Shown piece by piece: positions 12,490 to 26,600 of a DNA stretch of 64,000 bases. Made by a program: the position numbers and the translations under genes. The notes under the pieces are model-generated. The model worked only from the letters and a program-made list of their open reading frames with translations, ran no database searches and had not been told where the DNA came from. The number at the start of each line of letters is the position of its first letter. The stretch's first letter is position 1. Source of the stretch: Melastoma dodecandrum (Eukaryota; Streptophyta; Magnoliopsida; Myrtales; Melastomataceae); NCBI GenBank assembly GCA_029817715.1, contig JARUPY010000164.1, positions 1,554,001-1,618,000 on the forward strand, read 5' to 3'.

Positions 12490-14270
12490 ACATGTGATGT
12501 AGAAGTAGTAGGATTATTTGTGGAGCGACTTGGAATTCCAAAATCGAGGGTTAAAGTTCCATACCAGCAGTCGATGTGCTTTGGAGAAAAAGAAAACATG
12601 TCATGAAAAATACGCGATGGTCTTAAATACAGTTTGGTAAAAATATTAAAGGGCCACAATGCCACTGAAACCTATGATTTCTCAGTATTGAACTTTAAAA
12701 ATTGATTAAAAATATATTTTCCAGCATCACATTGTATATTCTTAATGAAGACTGAAATCTCGGATATGGAAGAATATGATAAACAAATAAAAAAAGGAGC
12801 ATTTGGTGTCATATCTTGTAGTATTTTCAAAAACAAAACTAATGTTCTTTGTTCATCGTTCAGTGACAGAGTTGAAAACGTAAAATCTATTTAAGCATTT
12901 CGTAATATTAAAACTTGTCGTGAAATTATATAACCAACGAAATTACAAGTCGTAACAAAATTTCTTTCATACTGGGCGAGCATTTTTCGAGCAGTTACAC
13001 TTGTGGGACTGTAAAATGTAGGTCAAAGGGCACGGATCCTCAGCCAAGTGAAGCAACTGATCATCACAAGAGGGAATTCTCATTCCCTGCTGTCAACTGC
13101 CATTGTCATGCCACACATTGCACCACTATACATGTACGGTCTATTATGTCGGATATAGGATGTGGAACCAGATCATCAAACTTGAACAAACGTCTTAGGT
13201 AAAGCGACAATAAAAGAAATAAGAAGATGTCATTAATTTACAGGATTCCGGTTTTCAATTATCTCTTCATCTATGGGTTTGGCTCAAACGTTTGATTTCA
13301 AACCTTAAAGTAACTTTGAGGTAAATATGCAATTGCAATCTAGTACTAGACTACGGCTGCCAATTAAGAACCGGCTTTAATCACAAATAAAAAAACCAGT
13401 AGGATAAATGGACAAAAACAAAATGCAGCAATCGCAAAGTCAAAAAACAAAGTAGGATTTACTGTGGCAAAATCACTAACAATCAGATGAGCAGAAACTA
13501 TATCACCAAGGACCCGAATAGTAGTCTCAAACAAAGAGACCAATTCAGCAATAATGTAGCAAGAACACATCATTTGAGGCAAATGAGTGACTTTTAGTAA
13601 AAGCAAACGGTCTTTCGTACGGCAACCAATTTCACTTTCCCGCTGAAACAAAAATGGCATGCCACCACAAGCAGACACAGACAAAGGAAAGTAGGAAATC
13701 TAAAGAAAATTGAGACCGAAGGAGAGCCGGTTTATGCTTTGTTAAAGCCCCCTCCCCCCCGGCCTACACTCTTACATAAATAGAGAAAAATGCATGATGC
13801 AGATCAGGTCTTACAACCAAATGAATGGACATTACAGCCATAATATGCCAACCTAGGTAAGGAAATCAACCGAATTGATGTGGCTCGAATTGAAAATTCA
13901 AGTCAACCAGAATTGCGACACAATGGAAACACCACAACTAAATAAATAAAACAGAAAAAAGAACCAAATTACTCACAATATTTAACAGCAGATTTTTATC
14001 AATCCATTCAAGGGAAGAGGTGAATCCCTCACGATCGCCAAGCAAAGCCAGCGTGTCCAATGAATCAATCTTGTTTTAGAGGTCAACGTTCCCTCTCCAT
14101 CCCACAAAAAGACCTCCATGCCGGGGACCCAAACATAGTCAGCAATTAATCTCAGTGAAGAGGGTTTTGGCAAAAAAAGGGAAGAAAGCAGGAAAGCACC
14201 TCGTCTCACAGCAACAGGGCTCCTTTCGAGGGGTGACAGCGTCAGAGATACCCGGCGGGGAGGAACAGAG
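12490..14270. repeat. Block A3 (ancestral flank repeat, copy 3)
   Basis: Bases 12,500-13,480 match 415-1,510 of A1 with many substitutions. The block leads directly into the RING gene leader, so it is probably the true upstream flank of the gene. The longer ORFs here (for example on the minus strand at 13,364-13,684) have no recognisable domain. Not coding as far as I can see. Confidence 0.7.
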
Positions 14271-15450
14271 ATGGAGTTTATGTTTGTATGAAACAATCGA
14301 GATCTATTAAATAATTGTAAAAAATATATATTACATTTTTTAAAAAAAGGAAAAGGAAATTTAAACAAAGCGAAGTTGGACTCTGTTTCAAGTGTGTTCC
14401 AGAAAGCACCGCCTTCCCACAATTCCTAACACCTCTGGTTTCTTCTTGGTCGCGATTCTTTCTCAAAACCCATTCGTAAAAATGGATTCCTCCCCCTCAC
14501 CACATGCGTCCACCTCCTCCTCCCCCGCCGCAAGGCCGACCGTGCTTTTGTCGAGCGGAAGGACCGACTTCTCCCAGTCCCCTGCTTTCAGAAACCCTAA
14601 TCCGTCAAATCTCCCCCCAAAATTATGATGAGCACAACGGCCGAAATTCCCGCCATTGCTTTCTTGTTTTCCCCCCAAAATGTTGGCCACCGCCCCCTCA
14701 ACGGCTACCTCTCTGTCCTTATAACATCACTTGCCATCCCCTCCCACTCCTTCTTCCTTCTCCGATTACTCCCCCTCTACCTTCCGTCTCAATTTCTCCA
14801 GCGGGTTTCGTTTTCCTCCATTGTGATCGGAATTTTGGGTTTCTCATCTCGCACTAGCATTGGCAAACGCTGATTGTGGTGGAATTTTGGGTAAATCTTC
14901 TGATTGTGGTGGTAAACGGTGTTTCTGTCAGAGTTTTTTTTTTTTTTCTCATTTAACGCTGCAAGAATCATGTAAATACGAAACTCAGATGGTTTTTCTT
15001 GCTGGTGTTTGTTTCGTCTTCTTCTACTTCATCTTCTTCTTCTTGTGGGCATTGTGTTCGTGTCCTGTTTCATGGTTTTGTTGATGAAAATTTTGTATGA
15101 TTTCTGTGTAATGGTATGCAGCAGCAGATCGTAATTTTCTTTTCTGTTTTGTGTTTCTTTTTCAATCATGGGGTTATTTTCCTTAATTATAAATTGTATG
15201 GAGGGTTGGTGAAGAACCGATTTGATGCTGTATTATGTCTTTGGATATGTCCTTTCCCATTCAATCTTTTCCACCTCTGCTCACAGTTCTCTTAATCCAG
15301 TTTGTCTTCATCGGTTCTGGATTTGCTTATAAACTCATAAGGTTTTTCTTTTAAGTGCTTTGCATTCCCGTGGTGGAAATCAAATTTAGCAATCCTGGTT
15401 AGCCATTTCATTTGTCCGTTTTGCTTAAGAGGCTTGTTGTGACATGACAG
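14271..15450 (+). promoter_or_regulatory. Upstream region and probable leader/intron of RING gene 1
   Basis: A CT-rich stretch with many CCCC and TCC runs (14,470-14,800) looks like a plant 5' leader. It is followed by T-rich, intron-like sequence ending in TGACATGACAG at 15,440-15,450, a good 3' splice site just before GGATATCACG and the ATG at 15,461. Open frames such as 14,480-14,628 could be a small upstream exon but have no domain. The exact promoter and first exon cannot be fixed without transcripts. Confidence 0.45.
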
Positions 15451-15460
15451 GGATATCACG

Positions 15461-16033
15461 ATGACGAGGGAGATGTGTCACTATTATGACATGGAGGCTA
15501 CCGTTACGATGTCGTCGGGGAGATCGGTTTTCGCATTCCACGTTACACGATGTCACCAGTCTGCCAGTCTTGATATGTCCGTCGCGGAGCCAAACACGTA
15601 TCTCGTCGACTCATGGCATGAGATGTGTCCCGTTATCCTCTCCCGCCCTGGAGTCGTCGAGTGTGTGCTGGAGGCCTTCCTTTCAGACATAGGCGTGGAG
15701 CGCAATTTATTTCCTTCTATGGTATCCATCATATCGAGTGCCATGTCCACGGTGCCCGGCCCTTGCATTAGTGTGGATGTTACGCTGTACCTCTTCTCCT
15801 ACGAAGAGCACTTTGGCAGGGAGGGTATATCTCCGTCGACTGAGGAATCCGCCGGCCCTTGTTCGATATGTCTTGAAGACATCCATGGTGATCTTGGATC
15901 GAACGTGACCGAGTTGCCGTGCCTCCATGAGTTTCACACCGAATGCATAATTCGGTGGTTGTGTTCAGCGAACACAACCTGTCCTTTGTGTAGACGCCAG
16001 GTTGACGTGTCGAGTGATGAAATGTTTGAATAG
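15461..16033 (+). CDS. Small RING-H2 finger protein, copy 1 (likely ubiquitin E3 ligase)
   Basis: Encodes 190 residues. A C-terminal RING-H2 domain is complete: C134, C137, C154, H156, H159, C162, C174 and C177, spaced C-x2-C-x16-C-x-H-x2-H-x2-C-x11-C-x2-C, with a Trp (W166) before the last Cys pair as is usual. Such domains bind two zinc ions and recruit E2 enzymes, so the protein probably acts as a ubiquitin ligase; the substrate is unknown. The first 130 residues have no domain that I recognise and no signal peptide or membrane segment. The ATG lies 10 bases after a good 3' splice site, so this may be the last exon of a gene with an untranslated or short coding first exon. The exon has no internal break. 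The unit 2 copy differs by four bases and one residue (N45 here, K45 there). Confidence 0.85.
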   Translation: MTREMCHYYDMEATVTMSSGRSVFAFHVTRCHQSASLDMSVAEPNTYLVDSWHEMCPVILSRPGVVECVLEAFLSDIGVERNLFPSMVSIISSAMSTVPGPCISVDVTLYLFSYEEHFGREGISPSTEESAGPCSICLEDIHGDLGSNVTELPCLHEFHTECIIRWLCSANTTCPLCRRQVDVSSDEMFE

Positions 16034-16877
16034 ATATGATTCGAGTATTGTAGGATTAAGTGGCGTAGTGGCCTTCCCCTTTGAGAATTTGAGATCAACG
16101 CATGTACAGCTTACATTCCTTTAATAATAGGCTTTTTTGGATATTATTTTGAAACCGTAGACACGTGATGGAAAACCTTCCTAAAAAACTGCCCATCCAC
16201 AAAATAAAAGAAGGATAGGAGGGGCGTAGGTTCACTCCAGGCGCGGAATGCATTCAGATACCATACAAATAGAAGAGTGGAACAATTTAGTGAAAATCAG
16301 CCATTGATCCTCTAACAAGCAGGCATGTAAACTATAATTGTCGGTCCGCAAGAGGTATGTATTGACTCGAAGGAGAATTAAGCACAATGCTGTCCGGAAT
16401 AGGAGATTAATCACAATACAGATCAGAAAATTTATTGACGGTCACAACTCTTGCAAAGGCATATAAAGCCCAACAAACAATCATGGTATATTAGGGAAGC
16501 AAATGAGCAAATACTACATAAGTTATAAGCTATGCATCCACCCGCTGACCAAGCTACTTTTACAAATTGCAAAAAAACCTTTTCAGCATTTCCTTTCCAT
16601 AAGGTATTGAGTGATTTTATGAGTCAAATACATTCATTTTGAAGGGAAGCCCCTAACCAACTTAGATGAGTATACACGACCTGTACAATCCTAATTCAAT
16701 GGCATCAGAAATGACTTGTACCAAATTGCCATTACAATTTCATGAAACCTCGTCTTTCCAGCTAAATTTCGGATAACTTCACCATTTCTATTTAACTGTC
16801 AAATCGCTATTACATAATCATCGCATACAAAGAAATGCTATCATGAAATTGAACTTTCCAAATGCTACGTACTTTAT
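16034..16877. other. 3' flank of RING gene 1 up to the unit junction
   Basis: Non-coding. The part from about 16,660 is the source of the sequence found again at 1,860-2,070, so the RING 3' flank was duplicated within the unit. No gene or recognised element seen. Confidence 0.6.
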
Positions 16878-18449
16878 TAGCCATCGTCGAATGCAATTGA
16901 ATATTTATAATATTTCATCGAATTTCATCAAAATTTGTATTTCAGACAACTCCATTAAAGTTAAAATACTAACTTATATAGATGCAAAGTAATACCACAA
17001 AAATTAATAAAATTTCTATCATGGAAAGAAATATATTTTTAGCACTTGGTTTGAGGTTTCATGGACTTTGTGGACGCGATTCTGCAAATAAATTTAAATA
17101 TTTCCTGGCCGTAATAAGAGATCCAAACAAAGTCTAACGGTAGTCAGCGTAATTAATTTAGCATATGACGTCAGGTCTTTCATTATCTAAATAACAAATC
17201 GAAACATCTCCACTGCCCACTCCATGGAGCATAATATTAGCAGATAACAAGAACACTGCCCACTCCATGGAGCATAATATTATAATAAACTACAATAGTA
17301 GAACCAAGATCATTTGTGGAGCGACTTAGAATTCCAAATTCGCGGGTTAAAGTCCCCTTCCCCTGCCACCAGTTGATGTGATCTGGAGAATCATAAAACA
17401 AGACTTGGAACACATGCGATGGTCAGAAATACCTTTTTCAAAAAATGTTAAAGGGCAACAACGCCATCGTAACCGACGATTTCTTAGTATTAAACCTTTA
17501 AAGTCGACCAAAATTAAATTCAACAACATCGCATTGTTGCTTCTGAATGGGGATCGGAACCTTAGATATGGTAGAATTTGATAGGCAATGTTAGAATAAA
17601 ATGAAAAGTACTTTCGTTGTTAATCAACACCATGCCGAAGATTCACTTACCCAAATGGCATGCCAACACACATAAAAAAGCAGCATGTGGTAGTAAATCA
17701 TGTAGTATTTTCAAATACAAAACTATTGTTCATTGTTCGTCGTGCAAGGATAAATTTGAAACCGTAAAATCTGTTTAAGTAATTCTAAATATTATAACTT
17801 GTCATAAAATTAAAAAACCAAGGATATTACAAGTCACAACGGAATTTCTTTCTTACAGGGAGAGCAATTACACCCGTGGGAGTGTCAAATGCGAATAAAT
17901 TTCTGCATGCCGAATCCTAAGCCAAGCCAAGCACTTGATCCTCATAGGAGTGAACCCTGTTCCCTGCAGTCAACTGCAAATTAAAAGCACATAAATTAGA
18001 TAGGAAAGAGAGGCAGTTGCCATCGTCATCACACCCATTGCAGTATACATGTACTGCCTCTGTAAATATATGCCAGATTTAGGAGATGGCACCACATCAT
18101 CAAGCTTGAACAACTGTCTTAGGTCAAGTGACAATAAAAGAAATCAGAAGATGTCATTAATTTGCAGGATTCGTATTTTAAATTGTCTCTTTATCTAAAG
18201 ATTTGGCTCAAAATTTTGATAAGTCCGTCATACAAGCCTTAAACTTGCTTTGCTGTAAATATGCAATCGCAATCTAGTGCTAACCTACGGCTTCAAATTA
18301 AGAACCGGCATCCATCGCAAAAAGAGAAAAAATATTTTACAGCAAGAAAGGTAAATGGAGAGACCAACAAAATGCTGTAATCTTAAATTTAGAAGACAAA
18401 GTAGAGAACCAACAAATGTAGGATTTACGGTGGCATGATGAAATAATTA
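16878..18449. repeat. Block A1 of unit 2
   Basis: Counterpart of 1-1,560, almost unchanged except for the local duplication near 17,211-17,281 and about ten substitutions around 17,400-17,440. At that place this copy agrees with the third unit rather than with unit 1. No coding sequence. Confidence 0.8.
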
Positions 18450-18749
18450 CGGTTTTCTGTTTGTATGAAATAAAGGAGTAACTTAAATAATTGTATTTTA
18501 ATTAAAGATTTGTATTGGTGTTTATGTGAGACTTGTTTTCTCATTTAACGCCGCAAGAATCATGAAAATAGGAAACTCGGATGGTTTTTCTTGCTGTTGG
18601 TTGTCTCTTCCTTTGCTTGTGGGCATTTTGTTCGTGCCCTGTTTTTTGGTTTTGTTGATGAAAATTTTGTATGCTTTCGGTGTATTGGTATGTCGTATAT
18701 TTCTGTTCCGTTTGTGTTTCAGACCCTTGACCAACCTAGAAGAGTAAAC
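18450..18749 (+). pseudogene. RING-leader fossil of unit 2
   Basis: Counterpart of 1,561-1,860, essentially identical, again with no RING exon after it. Confidence 0.6.
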
Positions 18750-20039
18750 TCCACCTTGTACAAAATCCTACTTCAGTGGCAGAAGGATTGACTTGTACCG
18801 AAGTGCCGTTACAGTTCCATGAAACCTCATATTTTCGGCTTAATTTTGGATAAGTTCACCATTACTACTTATCCCTCGAATCTCTATTACAAAATCATAC
18901 CCTACAAAGAAATGATATCAAGAAATTGTGTACCTTTTCCTAATGCTATGAACTTTATTAGCCATCTTGTTGTGCAATTGAATGCTTATTATATTTCATC
19001 AAATTTCATTAAAAATTAAGTTTGGACAACTGCATGAAGTTTCAAAGACAAACTAATATAAATAAAAAGTAATAACACGAAAATTATTAAATTTTCTAAC
19101 GTGGAAAAAAATTTACTTTTAGCACTTCATTAGAGGTTTAATGGACTTCGTTGACGTGACTATGCAAGTAAGTTCAAATCTTTCATGGTCGTAATAAGAG
19201 ATCCAAAGTTTAGCGGTAAAGGTGGAGTATCATTCCAGTCCAATGGTAGTTAGCGTAATTAGTTTAACATATGGCTTCGGGTCTTTCAATATCTAAACAA
19301 TACATGAAAACATCATAAATAAGCCAAATATTAGAGAACAAGAATACCGCTGTCTCCATGGGGCACAATATTATAATAAACCATAGTAGAAGTATGAGGA
19401 TCACGTGGAGCGACTTACAAATCCAGATTCGAGGGTTAAAGTCCCATCGCCAGCAGTTGATGTGTTCTATAGAATAAGAAAACTTGTCATGGAAAACTTG
19501 TGTGGTCGAAAATATTGTTGGCAGAAAATGTTAAAGTGCCAGAGCGCAACCGTAACATATGATTTTTTGGTGTTAAAATTAAAAAAAAAATGATAAAAAA
19601 ATTCTCGAGCATCATCTGAAAGGAGAATGGATTCTTGGATGCGGAAGAATACGATAGACAATGTTAGAATAACTTGAAAAATGCCTCCCTTGGCTTCATG
19701 CTGATCATCACCAGACAGGAAATACACATAAGCAAATGGCGTGCGAACACAAATAAAAAAGGCAGAATTTGGTAAAAAAATCATGCAGTATTTTCAAATG
19801 CAAAACTAATGTTCGTTGTTGATCGTTCAGTGACAGAGATGAAATCTTAAATTCTATTTAAACATTTCTTAATTTTAAAACTTGTCAAAAAATTAGAAAA
19901 CCAAGCATTGCAAGTCATAACATTAATTTCTTTCTTATAGGGAGAGCAATTTTCGAGCAGCTACATATGTGGGAGTGCAAGTGCATGTCAAAGTCTTCGT
20001 GACGTATCCTTAGCCAATTGTAGCAATCTTCTCATCTTC
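18750..20039. repeat. Block A2 of unit 2
   Basis: Counterpart of 1,861-3,150; only scattered single-base differences, such as GGTGGAG for GGAGGAG near 19,220. It breaks into the long insertion at the same place as unit 1, so the insertion predates the 16.9 kb duplication. Confidence 0.75.
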
Positions 20040-21449
20040 TAATGGTTTGCCTCTTTGTTGCCCCTCTTTGCGAGGGAATTTGGAAATGTTTTTCTCGCAA
20101 AGACTTCATTAATACCCCCAAATTGTGGATTTAGGGTATTCTTGATAGACCTGTACTTTGGGATCTAATCAAGAAAATTGTCAGTAATAAACGAGACCCT
20201 ATGAAGTACGGGGTAATGAAATATGTATGATCGCAACACTCATGCATGTCATGATTTATTTTGATGAAGCTTATTAGGATCACTTCTAAGCGAGAAAAGA
20301 GAAGGGCTTTTGACTTTTATCTGGGCTCACTCTTACTTCTGAAACCTGTCACGGTGAGATTTTAGAATTCCTTTCACTTGGATGCTCATGTACCAGTCGA
20401 AGGAGACTTTATCTAGATTGTAATGTAGTTTTGGCGTAAGGCCTTTAGATAGAGACTCTGAATTTGTCATTTTAAAGGAACGAGTCTAAGGACCTCATCG
20501 GAAGCTGCTGTACCATAGATGTTCCACCGTCCAAGCGAATTCTCCATCTACTAGACAGCAAGCCCGTTGAGATGCGTCGTTGGTGATTGATAGCAGATCC
20601 TAGAGCTTTGGAAATCTGTTTTGGGGAGTGCTTTCTCCTCGTTTCGTCCGGGAGATAGCGCCTTTGCTTTTGCGACCGTTCATGTCGGCCCTGGTGCTTT
20701 AATTTGCTCTTTTGTTTCTTTATGCGCTTTGCTTTTGAAGATTTTGGTCTTTCTGCTTTTTCTTTGTTGAATCGTAGGAATTTGCCCCATTTTCTTTCTT
20801 TCTCTAACTTTATTGGGGATGTTTTGGGCTCCTTGGGGATTTATTTCTTGCTAGTTTATGAGGATTTGTCCCATCTTCTCTTTACGTTTTTGAGCTGCTT
20901 TGGACTCTTTGTGGATTTGTACGTCTTGCAGAGTTGTTGGAGGTTTTCATCCCTGGGTACAAGTCAACTAGCAAGCACGTTTGCTGACGGTACCTCTTCC
21001 TTGAACCTTGAGGAAGTGTCGCCTCTGTGGTCCGTCGCTTCCGGTTTCTAACTACAGGATCTCCGTTAACCTCGATGTGAGGCGATCCTCAGACTCGATG
21101 GGAGTAGTGTGTGTAGAAACTTCGACTTTGGCTCGAAAGGGCTAGCAATGGTCATGTTCGTGTTTGGGATAGAGAATAAATGCTCGATCTCATCCCAGTC
21201 TGAGCATCTTTCGTCAAAGGATTCTTTATCCGCCGAGACATATGCATGTGAACCCCCATGGTGTTTGCACTCATCTCTTTGGGTAAGTGTTTAGGAATAG
21301 GCTTGCTTTCTCCATTCTCGCTCAGAAGCATTCTTATTGTCAAAAATCTTTTCTTATTGTCAAAAATCTTTTAAAATTGTATGCAAAGGGGCACACAAAT
21401 GCTTAAGAAGTGAATAGGTTTAGTTACGCAAACCGTTTTGGAGATATCA

Positions 21450-23640
21450 TACTAAGGTGGTGCTCTTGTGCAAGCTTCGCGGGAAGGTGTTTGCACTTTC
21501 ATGCCCCAGTCATGGTCCTTGAGATTAGACTTGGAACAGCTTCCATCCGACCACCCACGCCGTTGCCTAAGAGTTTGTACCGTACCGTGCGGAGTCCATG
21601 TGCCTACACAGTTGACAACGGACGGGGGTGAAGTTAGCTCATGTATTTCGACTCTCGCTTGGGGAGATTATAATAAAGTTGGGTATTCGCTGGGGATATG
21701 AGATGAATATGCCCATCTCGATGGTCGTTCTGGAAGAATATGCTTGTACATTCTACTATTGTTGAGGAATGTGGTGTTTATAACCGACTCTAGCTGGAGA
21801 AATGGAGGTATGACTCCGTTTGGGGAATGATAAGAAATTTTTTTTAGAGTAGTGTAGATGATACTTCCTTTCGATATGATCAACCTTGGTGACAACAAAG
21901 GCAATCTCGAAGCTTTGGTTCGAAATCTTCCATCCAACCGCCCGTGCCTTTGTCTGTAATGCAGGATGTTCATGAACCTATACTCGCCAAAGGGCGGACA
22001 ATAAGTGAGCTCATGTAACTTGTTTATTTTAAAGTAAGAATGAAGTCTGCTCATGTAACTTCATTTATATGAAAGGCGAAGTAGAGCTTTGATACTTCCC
22101 TTATTGCGTTTCGTCATTGCGTCTTTGTCTGTAGGAATCAAAGGATTGACGAAATCGTTACTCTTGCCCGATGTCTGTTGTATAAAGATGCTCATGTACC
22201 TATTAAACAGATGGCGAGAAACAAGTAAGTTCATGTGACTTGTTTCTGTTAGAGTAAGAATATGCTCATGTAACTTCATTTGTAAGAAAAGTGAAGTAGA
22301 GTTTTAGTACTTCCCTTTTTGTATGGTTTCGTCATTGCGTCTTCGTCAGATGGAATCGAAGGTTTGACGAAGTGGTTACTCTGGTTTTGTATCCGTTGTA
22401 TAAGGTTGCTCATGTACCTATCAAACAAATGAAAAAAAAAACAAGTGTCTTCGTGCAACTTGATTCTTTTAGAGTGGAAATGAAATTTTCTTATGTAATT
22501 TGATACTTCCCTTTGTATAATTTCGTCAGTGCATCTTCGTCCGTAGAAATTGAAAGATTTGACGAAATTACGACAAGACTTTGGCTTGAAGTTTCGCCAC
22601 CCCTGCCAACCTCGCCTTTGTCATAGGAGTTGTGTACCATTCGTGTGAGGAGCTTTTGTACCTGCCCACGAATGTTCATTTAGCTTGATGAAAAGAGTAA
22701 TATTTGAATGATTATCCCTTTTCATGTTTATTGTCAGTGTTCTTTGCCTCAGTTGATTTTTTGGGGATATAATGAAGTTTGCTAGTGAAGGTTGTTTTGA
22801 AGTTATGGTTTGAACCTTCATTGTTTGTCTTCATTGTCTGCCTAGGGCGCTTATGTACCCCTTCATGTAATTTGTTGTCTTGTTGACAACATGTTGCTTT
22901 AAAGCTTTGAATCGAAAGTTGTCTTGATTGTCATGATATGACGTTGTCGTATCTACATGTAACAAGGACAAAAATAAGTAGGCCTATGTGATTTGTTTTT
23001 ACTGAGAATTGTTAACCAAGGAATGTATACTCCCTTCATGTATGTCGTTGTTTTGACAACGAAGGCCATTTTGTCAACTGAGAGTTATCCAAGATTGCTC
23101 AGTCTCGTCCTAGGATAGCTTGGAGATATGCCCCAGGGTCGCTCATGATATGTCCATGATCACTCGGTGATTTGCCCCAGGATCGGTAGGGGATTTGCCC
23201 CAGGATCGCTCGGAGATTTGTCACAGGATTGTTCTCGTGTTGTCGTCGTCATTGTTTTACCAACGAAGGCTATTTCGAAACTTTGGCTCGAAACTTTTTC
23301 ACCCTACCACCCTCGCCTTCGTCGTCTGCCTAGGATGTTCACGTACCCATGAGACAAGCTGAAGGGTAAAACAAGTAAGCTCATGTAACCTGTTCTGCAG
23401 AGAAAGTATTAGTTGAGGAACGAATACTCTCTTTCATATAGATCGTCGTTTTGTTGACGACGAAGGATATTTTGTAGCTTTGGCTCAAAACTGTTTCAAG
23501 GCTTTGGCTCGAAACTTTACCACCCTCCCACCCACGCCTTCGTCAACATGCGACAAGGGCTAAAATAAGTGAACTCGTGTAACTTATTTTTTCAAGGAAG
23601 TATTGATCAAGGAATGGACACTCCCTTTCATATGTTGTAA
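21450..23640. repeat. Hairpin tandem array, unit 2 copy
   Basis: Counterpart of 4,560-6,780 with the same GAAGGC/GCCTTC inverted pieces. One extra subrepeat segment is present near 22,230, and about 40 bases are missing near 22,670. Confidence 0.65.
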
Positions 23641-26600
23641 TGTCGAAGAGTGTCTGCGTTGAGTGCTTGTGGCAGTTTTTCTCCGTATGTGCTTGTTTTC
23701 TTGAAAGGGAGTACTTAACAGCGAACGATCCTTTGTAATTTCAGAGTAAATTGCCTTCTGGAATCTCTTACGTTCCGTAAAATCTGTCTGAGAATGTTGT
23801 CGTCTAGTTGATTATCCTTGGATGTGCATTGTTGATCGCCCGTTGAGGTGGGTCTGGGCGGGTAACTAGCCTCTCATGTGGTGGGCCTTCTCCTTAGGAC
23901 GAGCTCCAGAGAGTTAGTAATTGAATTTCTGCTGGATTGATCACTTAGGTATCGTGGATGAGCTTGATGGGAGTTGCCCTAGTCCGAGTACGCGTCATTG
24001 ATAGGTAGATTGCATGTCCTTTGGTGTAGCGAGAAGCTATTATGTAAGTGTTGCCCCAGACGATTTATCTTGTGTTGGGATGCCCCGGTGTTGGTGGTTT
24101 GAATATCGGTGGCCCCCGCCTGACATGTCTTGAGTTGTTGGAAGGCGGGTAACGCAAATGGGAGCTTATGATGCCGATCACGCTGCGTATTTACCGTATC
24201 TTGAAGAATCTGGTCCATGTTCATGTTTTTTGTTGTGGGGATGCTTTGAATCCGGCGTTTGTCGAGTTCTTGTTATCGAAGAAACAATGAGGTTGAATGT
24301 CTGTAGACGTCGAGTGATCGTATTTGAAGGTTGATTGATTGCAGGTGTCCTGATCTCGTGCGGTCATTGTGAAGGCGAGGTTTGCCCCTTGTGCCCTTGT
24401 TGTGGATCGATGCTTGTGTTGTATGCTGGGGAATCGTCTTTGTTTGGAATAGAAGTTTTTGTTGGTGCCGATGTTGTGCCGACTGATGACGTAGTGGAAT
24501 CGCTTCTATTTCCTTGGAGCAGTTTTCGGATTAGTAGGGGCATTATGGGCTTGTCATTAGCTCCGATGTTGACCGCGGTTGGCTGGTGAGATGTAACCTC
24601 CTTGGGGTTTTTAGGTTGCTGTAGATTCGGCTTTGAACTTTGGTAGCCATTAGGTGATCTTTGGTGTTCGTGCTTGGCTTTGTACTTTGGTAGCCGTTGA
24701 TATCACTTTGGGCTCATGTCGTTTGACGCACGGATTTGGACCTTGGTAGCCGTACTGGAGACTTTGGTCTTCATGTTGTTAGATGTTCCACTTTGGGCCT
24801 TGGTATTCGTCGATAAATCCTTGGCATTCTTGTGCTTGTAGATTTGTAATGTCATGCTTTGTCCCTAGTCCCGTTCGAGGAGCCATGCTGAAGAATTAAA
24901 CCTTGAAAGGAAAATTGAGAGAATGTTTGGATTAGTATCATGCAATAATGTAATCGATGCATGATAAATTTGTGATGATACTTAATCGCACTCGTATAAA
25001 TTATGTAACTACAATTGTAAATGAGACGTGGTGATGTAATGGAGCGATTACTGTGAATGACATGATAATGTAACTACTGCAATCAAACAGACACTCATGT
25101 GGTCATGCGAATTTATGAATGCAGTAAGCAGTAAAATAGGTAGGGATATGAGAAATGAACGTTGTTGAAGCCCATTGTAACAAACTCCACCCAACTGCAA
25201 AACGAGCAGTGTTAGTTTTACAGTTATAGCAGACAAAGCATATCTGACACCTGGCCTTGTACATGTAGCAGTCACTCAATAACAGACATATGCACGTGAG
25301 GCGTCTGGTACCTGTAGTGGGCAATCAATTCTAGACTCGGAAGAGGTTTCTAACATCGGACAAAGCGAGGCGGGTCTAGGTCCGTAGCCTACTAGCCGTA
25401 GAAAGCAGCGAGACTATGCCTTTCGGTGACCCCCTAAAATCCTAGTCCCGAGTATAGGGACTTACCTAGACATGCCTAGGAAAGCGGTAAACAAACACAA
25501 CCATAAGAGCAAACAAAAGGGCACCGAGCCAAGTAAGTAAATGCGCAAACAAGAACTCCTCTCCGCATGTGGATTAAAAATGTAAGAGCGTTCAAAAGGA
25601 ATCCACATGCAGAGTCCCCAGCGGAGTCGCCATCCGGGATGTACGCGCGCCTTCCGGCCTAGCACACACGTGACGGTTCGAACGACCCGAGGATCCAGGC
25701 CCGCTTCCTAAGGCCCAACCGGTCAACGCCACGACTCGAACATCGGACGCTGCAGAAGGGAATTGGGTGATCCCTCCCTGGGTTCCTAACTGGGCCTGCT
25801 CGGGCCCTCGCCGACCGTCTCTGTTTTCCGAAGAGGTGGTGGGCGAAAGGCGGAGCATGATCTGAATAAGGAACTTTCGGGAGCGGCTCGTGTCGTCAGT
25901 TCCTCATACACAATGGCTCCGTAAAAAAAGTTGTTGTTTAACCTAGGTAAATTATACGGAGTCACCACCGACTTAATTTTGAAAACTTGGTTTAAGTCGG
26001 AAAACCAGAGTAGATTCGGGAATTCCTAATTACTAACTCTTTTATCTAAACATGCGAAAAGGTGGTGTTTGCTCCAAAAGTTTATTCTTGGTTAACGGGT
26101 GTTGGACCCGATTCAGGCATAACTCCGAACGCATGCTAATGTTTTACAGGCGTTGGACCAGATTCGGGCTTTCTGTGCCCAAACTCATGTGTGTTTGGCA
26201 AACAACATACGACGATAAGGCTATGAGCCTAAGGCACGCGGCCAAGCACAGACAATTATTGAGATCAAAGGGTGCGGGGAAGGATGGTGACTACGGGCCT
26301 ATACACTTGGGCCCATAGTCCATTACAAGTGGATTTTGTATCTTTTCGGGGAGGCCCACACCTCCTCTTTTTACCTCATGTGGTGGGAGCCGCTTGATGG
26401 TTTTGACATCGCGGTTTTAAACGCGGAAATATTCACACGTCTAATACACGCACCTTCGAGAGAGGTCCTGGCTAGGCCTTCGAAATTTGCGCGTTCATTG
26501 TACATGCATAGACAAAAAAATAGAGTGTAAGTTATGCGAGATAGTAGAGCGCAAGACTTCACATGTAATCATATTACAAAGAGTACGTAATCACGAATCA

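Larger units (their letters stand above)
1..16877. repeat. Tandem unit 1 of a 16.89 kb repeat
   Basis: The whole segment recurs at 16,878-33,767 and again, in part, from 33,768. The offset is 16,877 at the left edge and settles at 16,889-16,890 after a small local duplication near 17,210. In order the unit holds block A1, a RING-leader fossil, block A2, an 8.4 kb non-coding insertion, the tail of A2, block A3, the RING-H2 leader and gene, and its 3' flank. The window opens inside the array, so position 1 is an arbitrary phase of the repeat, and further copies may lie to the left. The RING and A blocks differ from unit 2 by only a few bases, while parts of the insertion differ by several percent. 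Confidence 0.97.

Noticed and set aside
13364..14422. Minus-strand frames of 106 and 146 residues upstream of the RING gene
   Set aside because: Identical in both units only because the whole region is identical; no domain, Phe- and Leu-rich composition from T-rich antisense sequence.
14504..14857. Proline-rich 117-residue frame in the leader
   Set aside because: Arises from a CT-rich leader read in one frame; another frame is open as well. No conserved motif.
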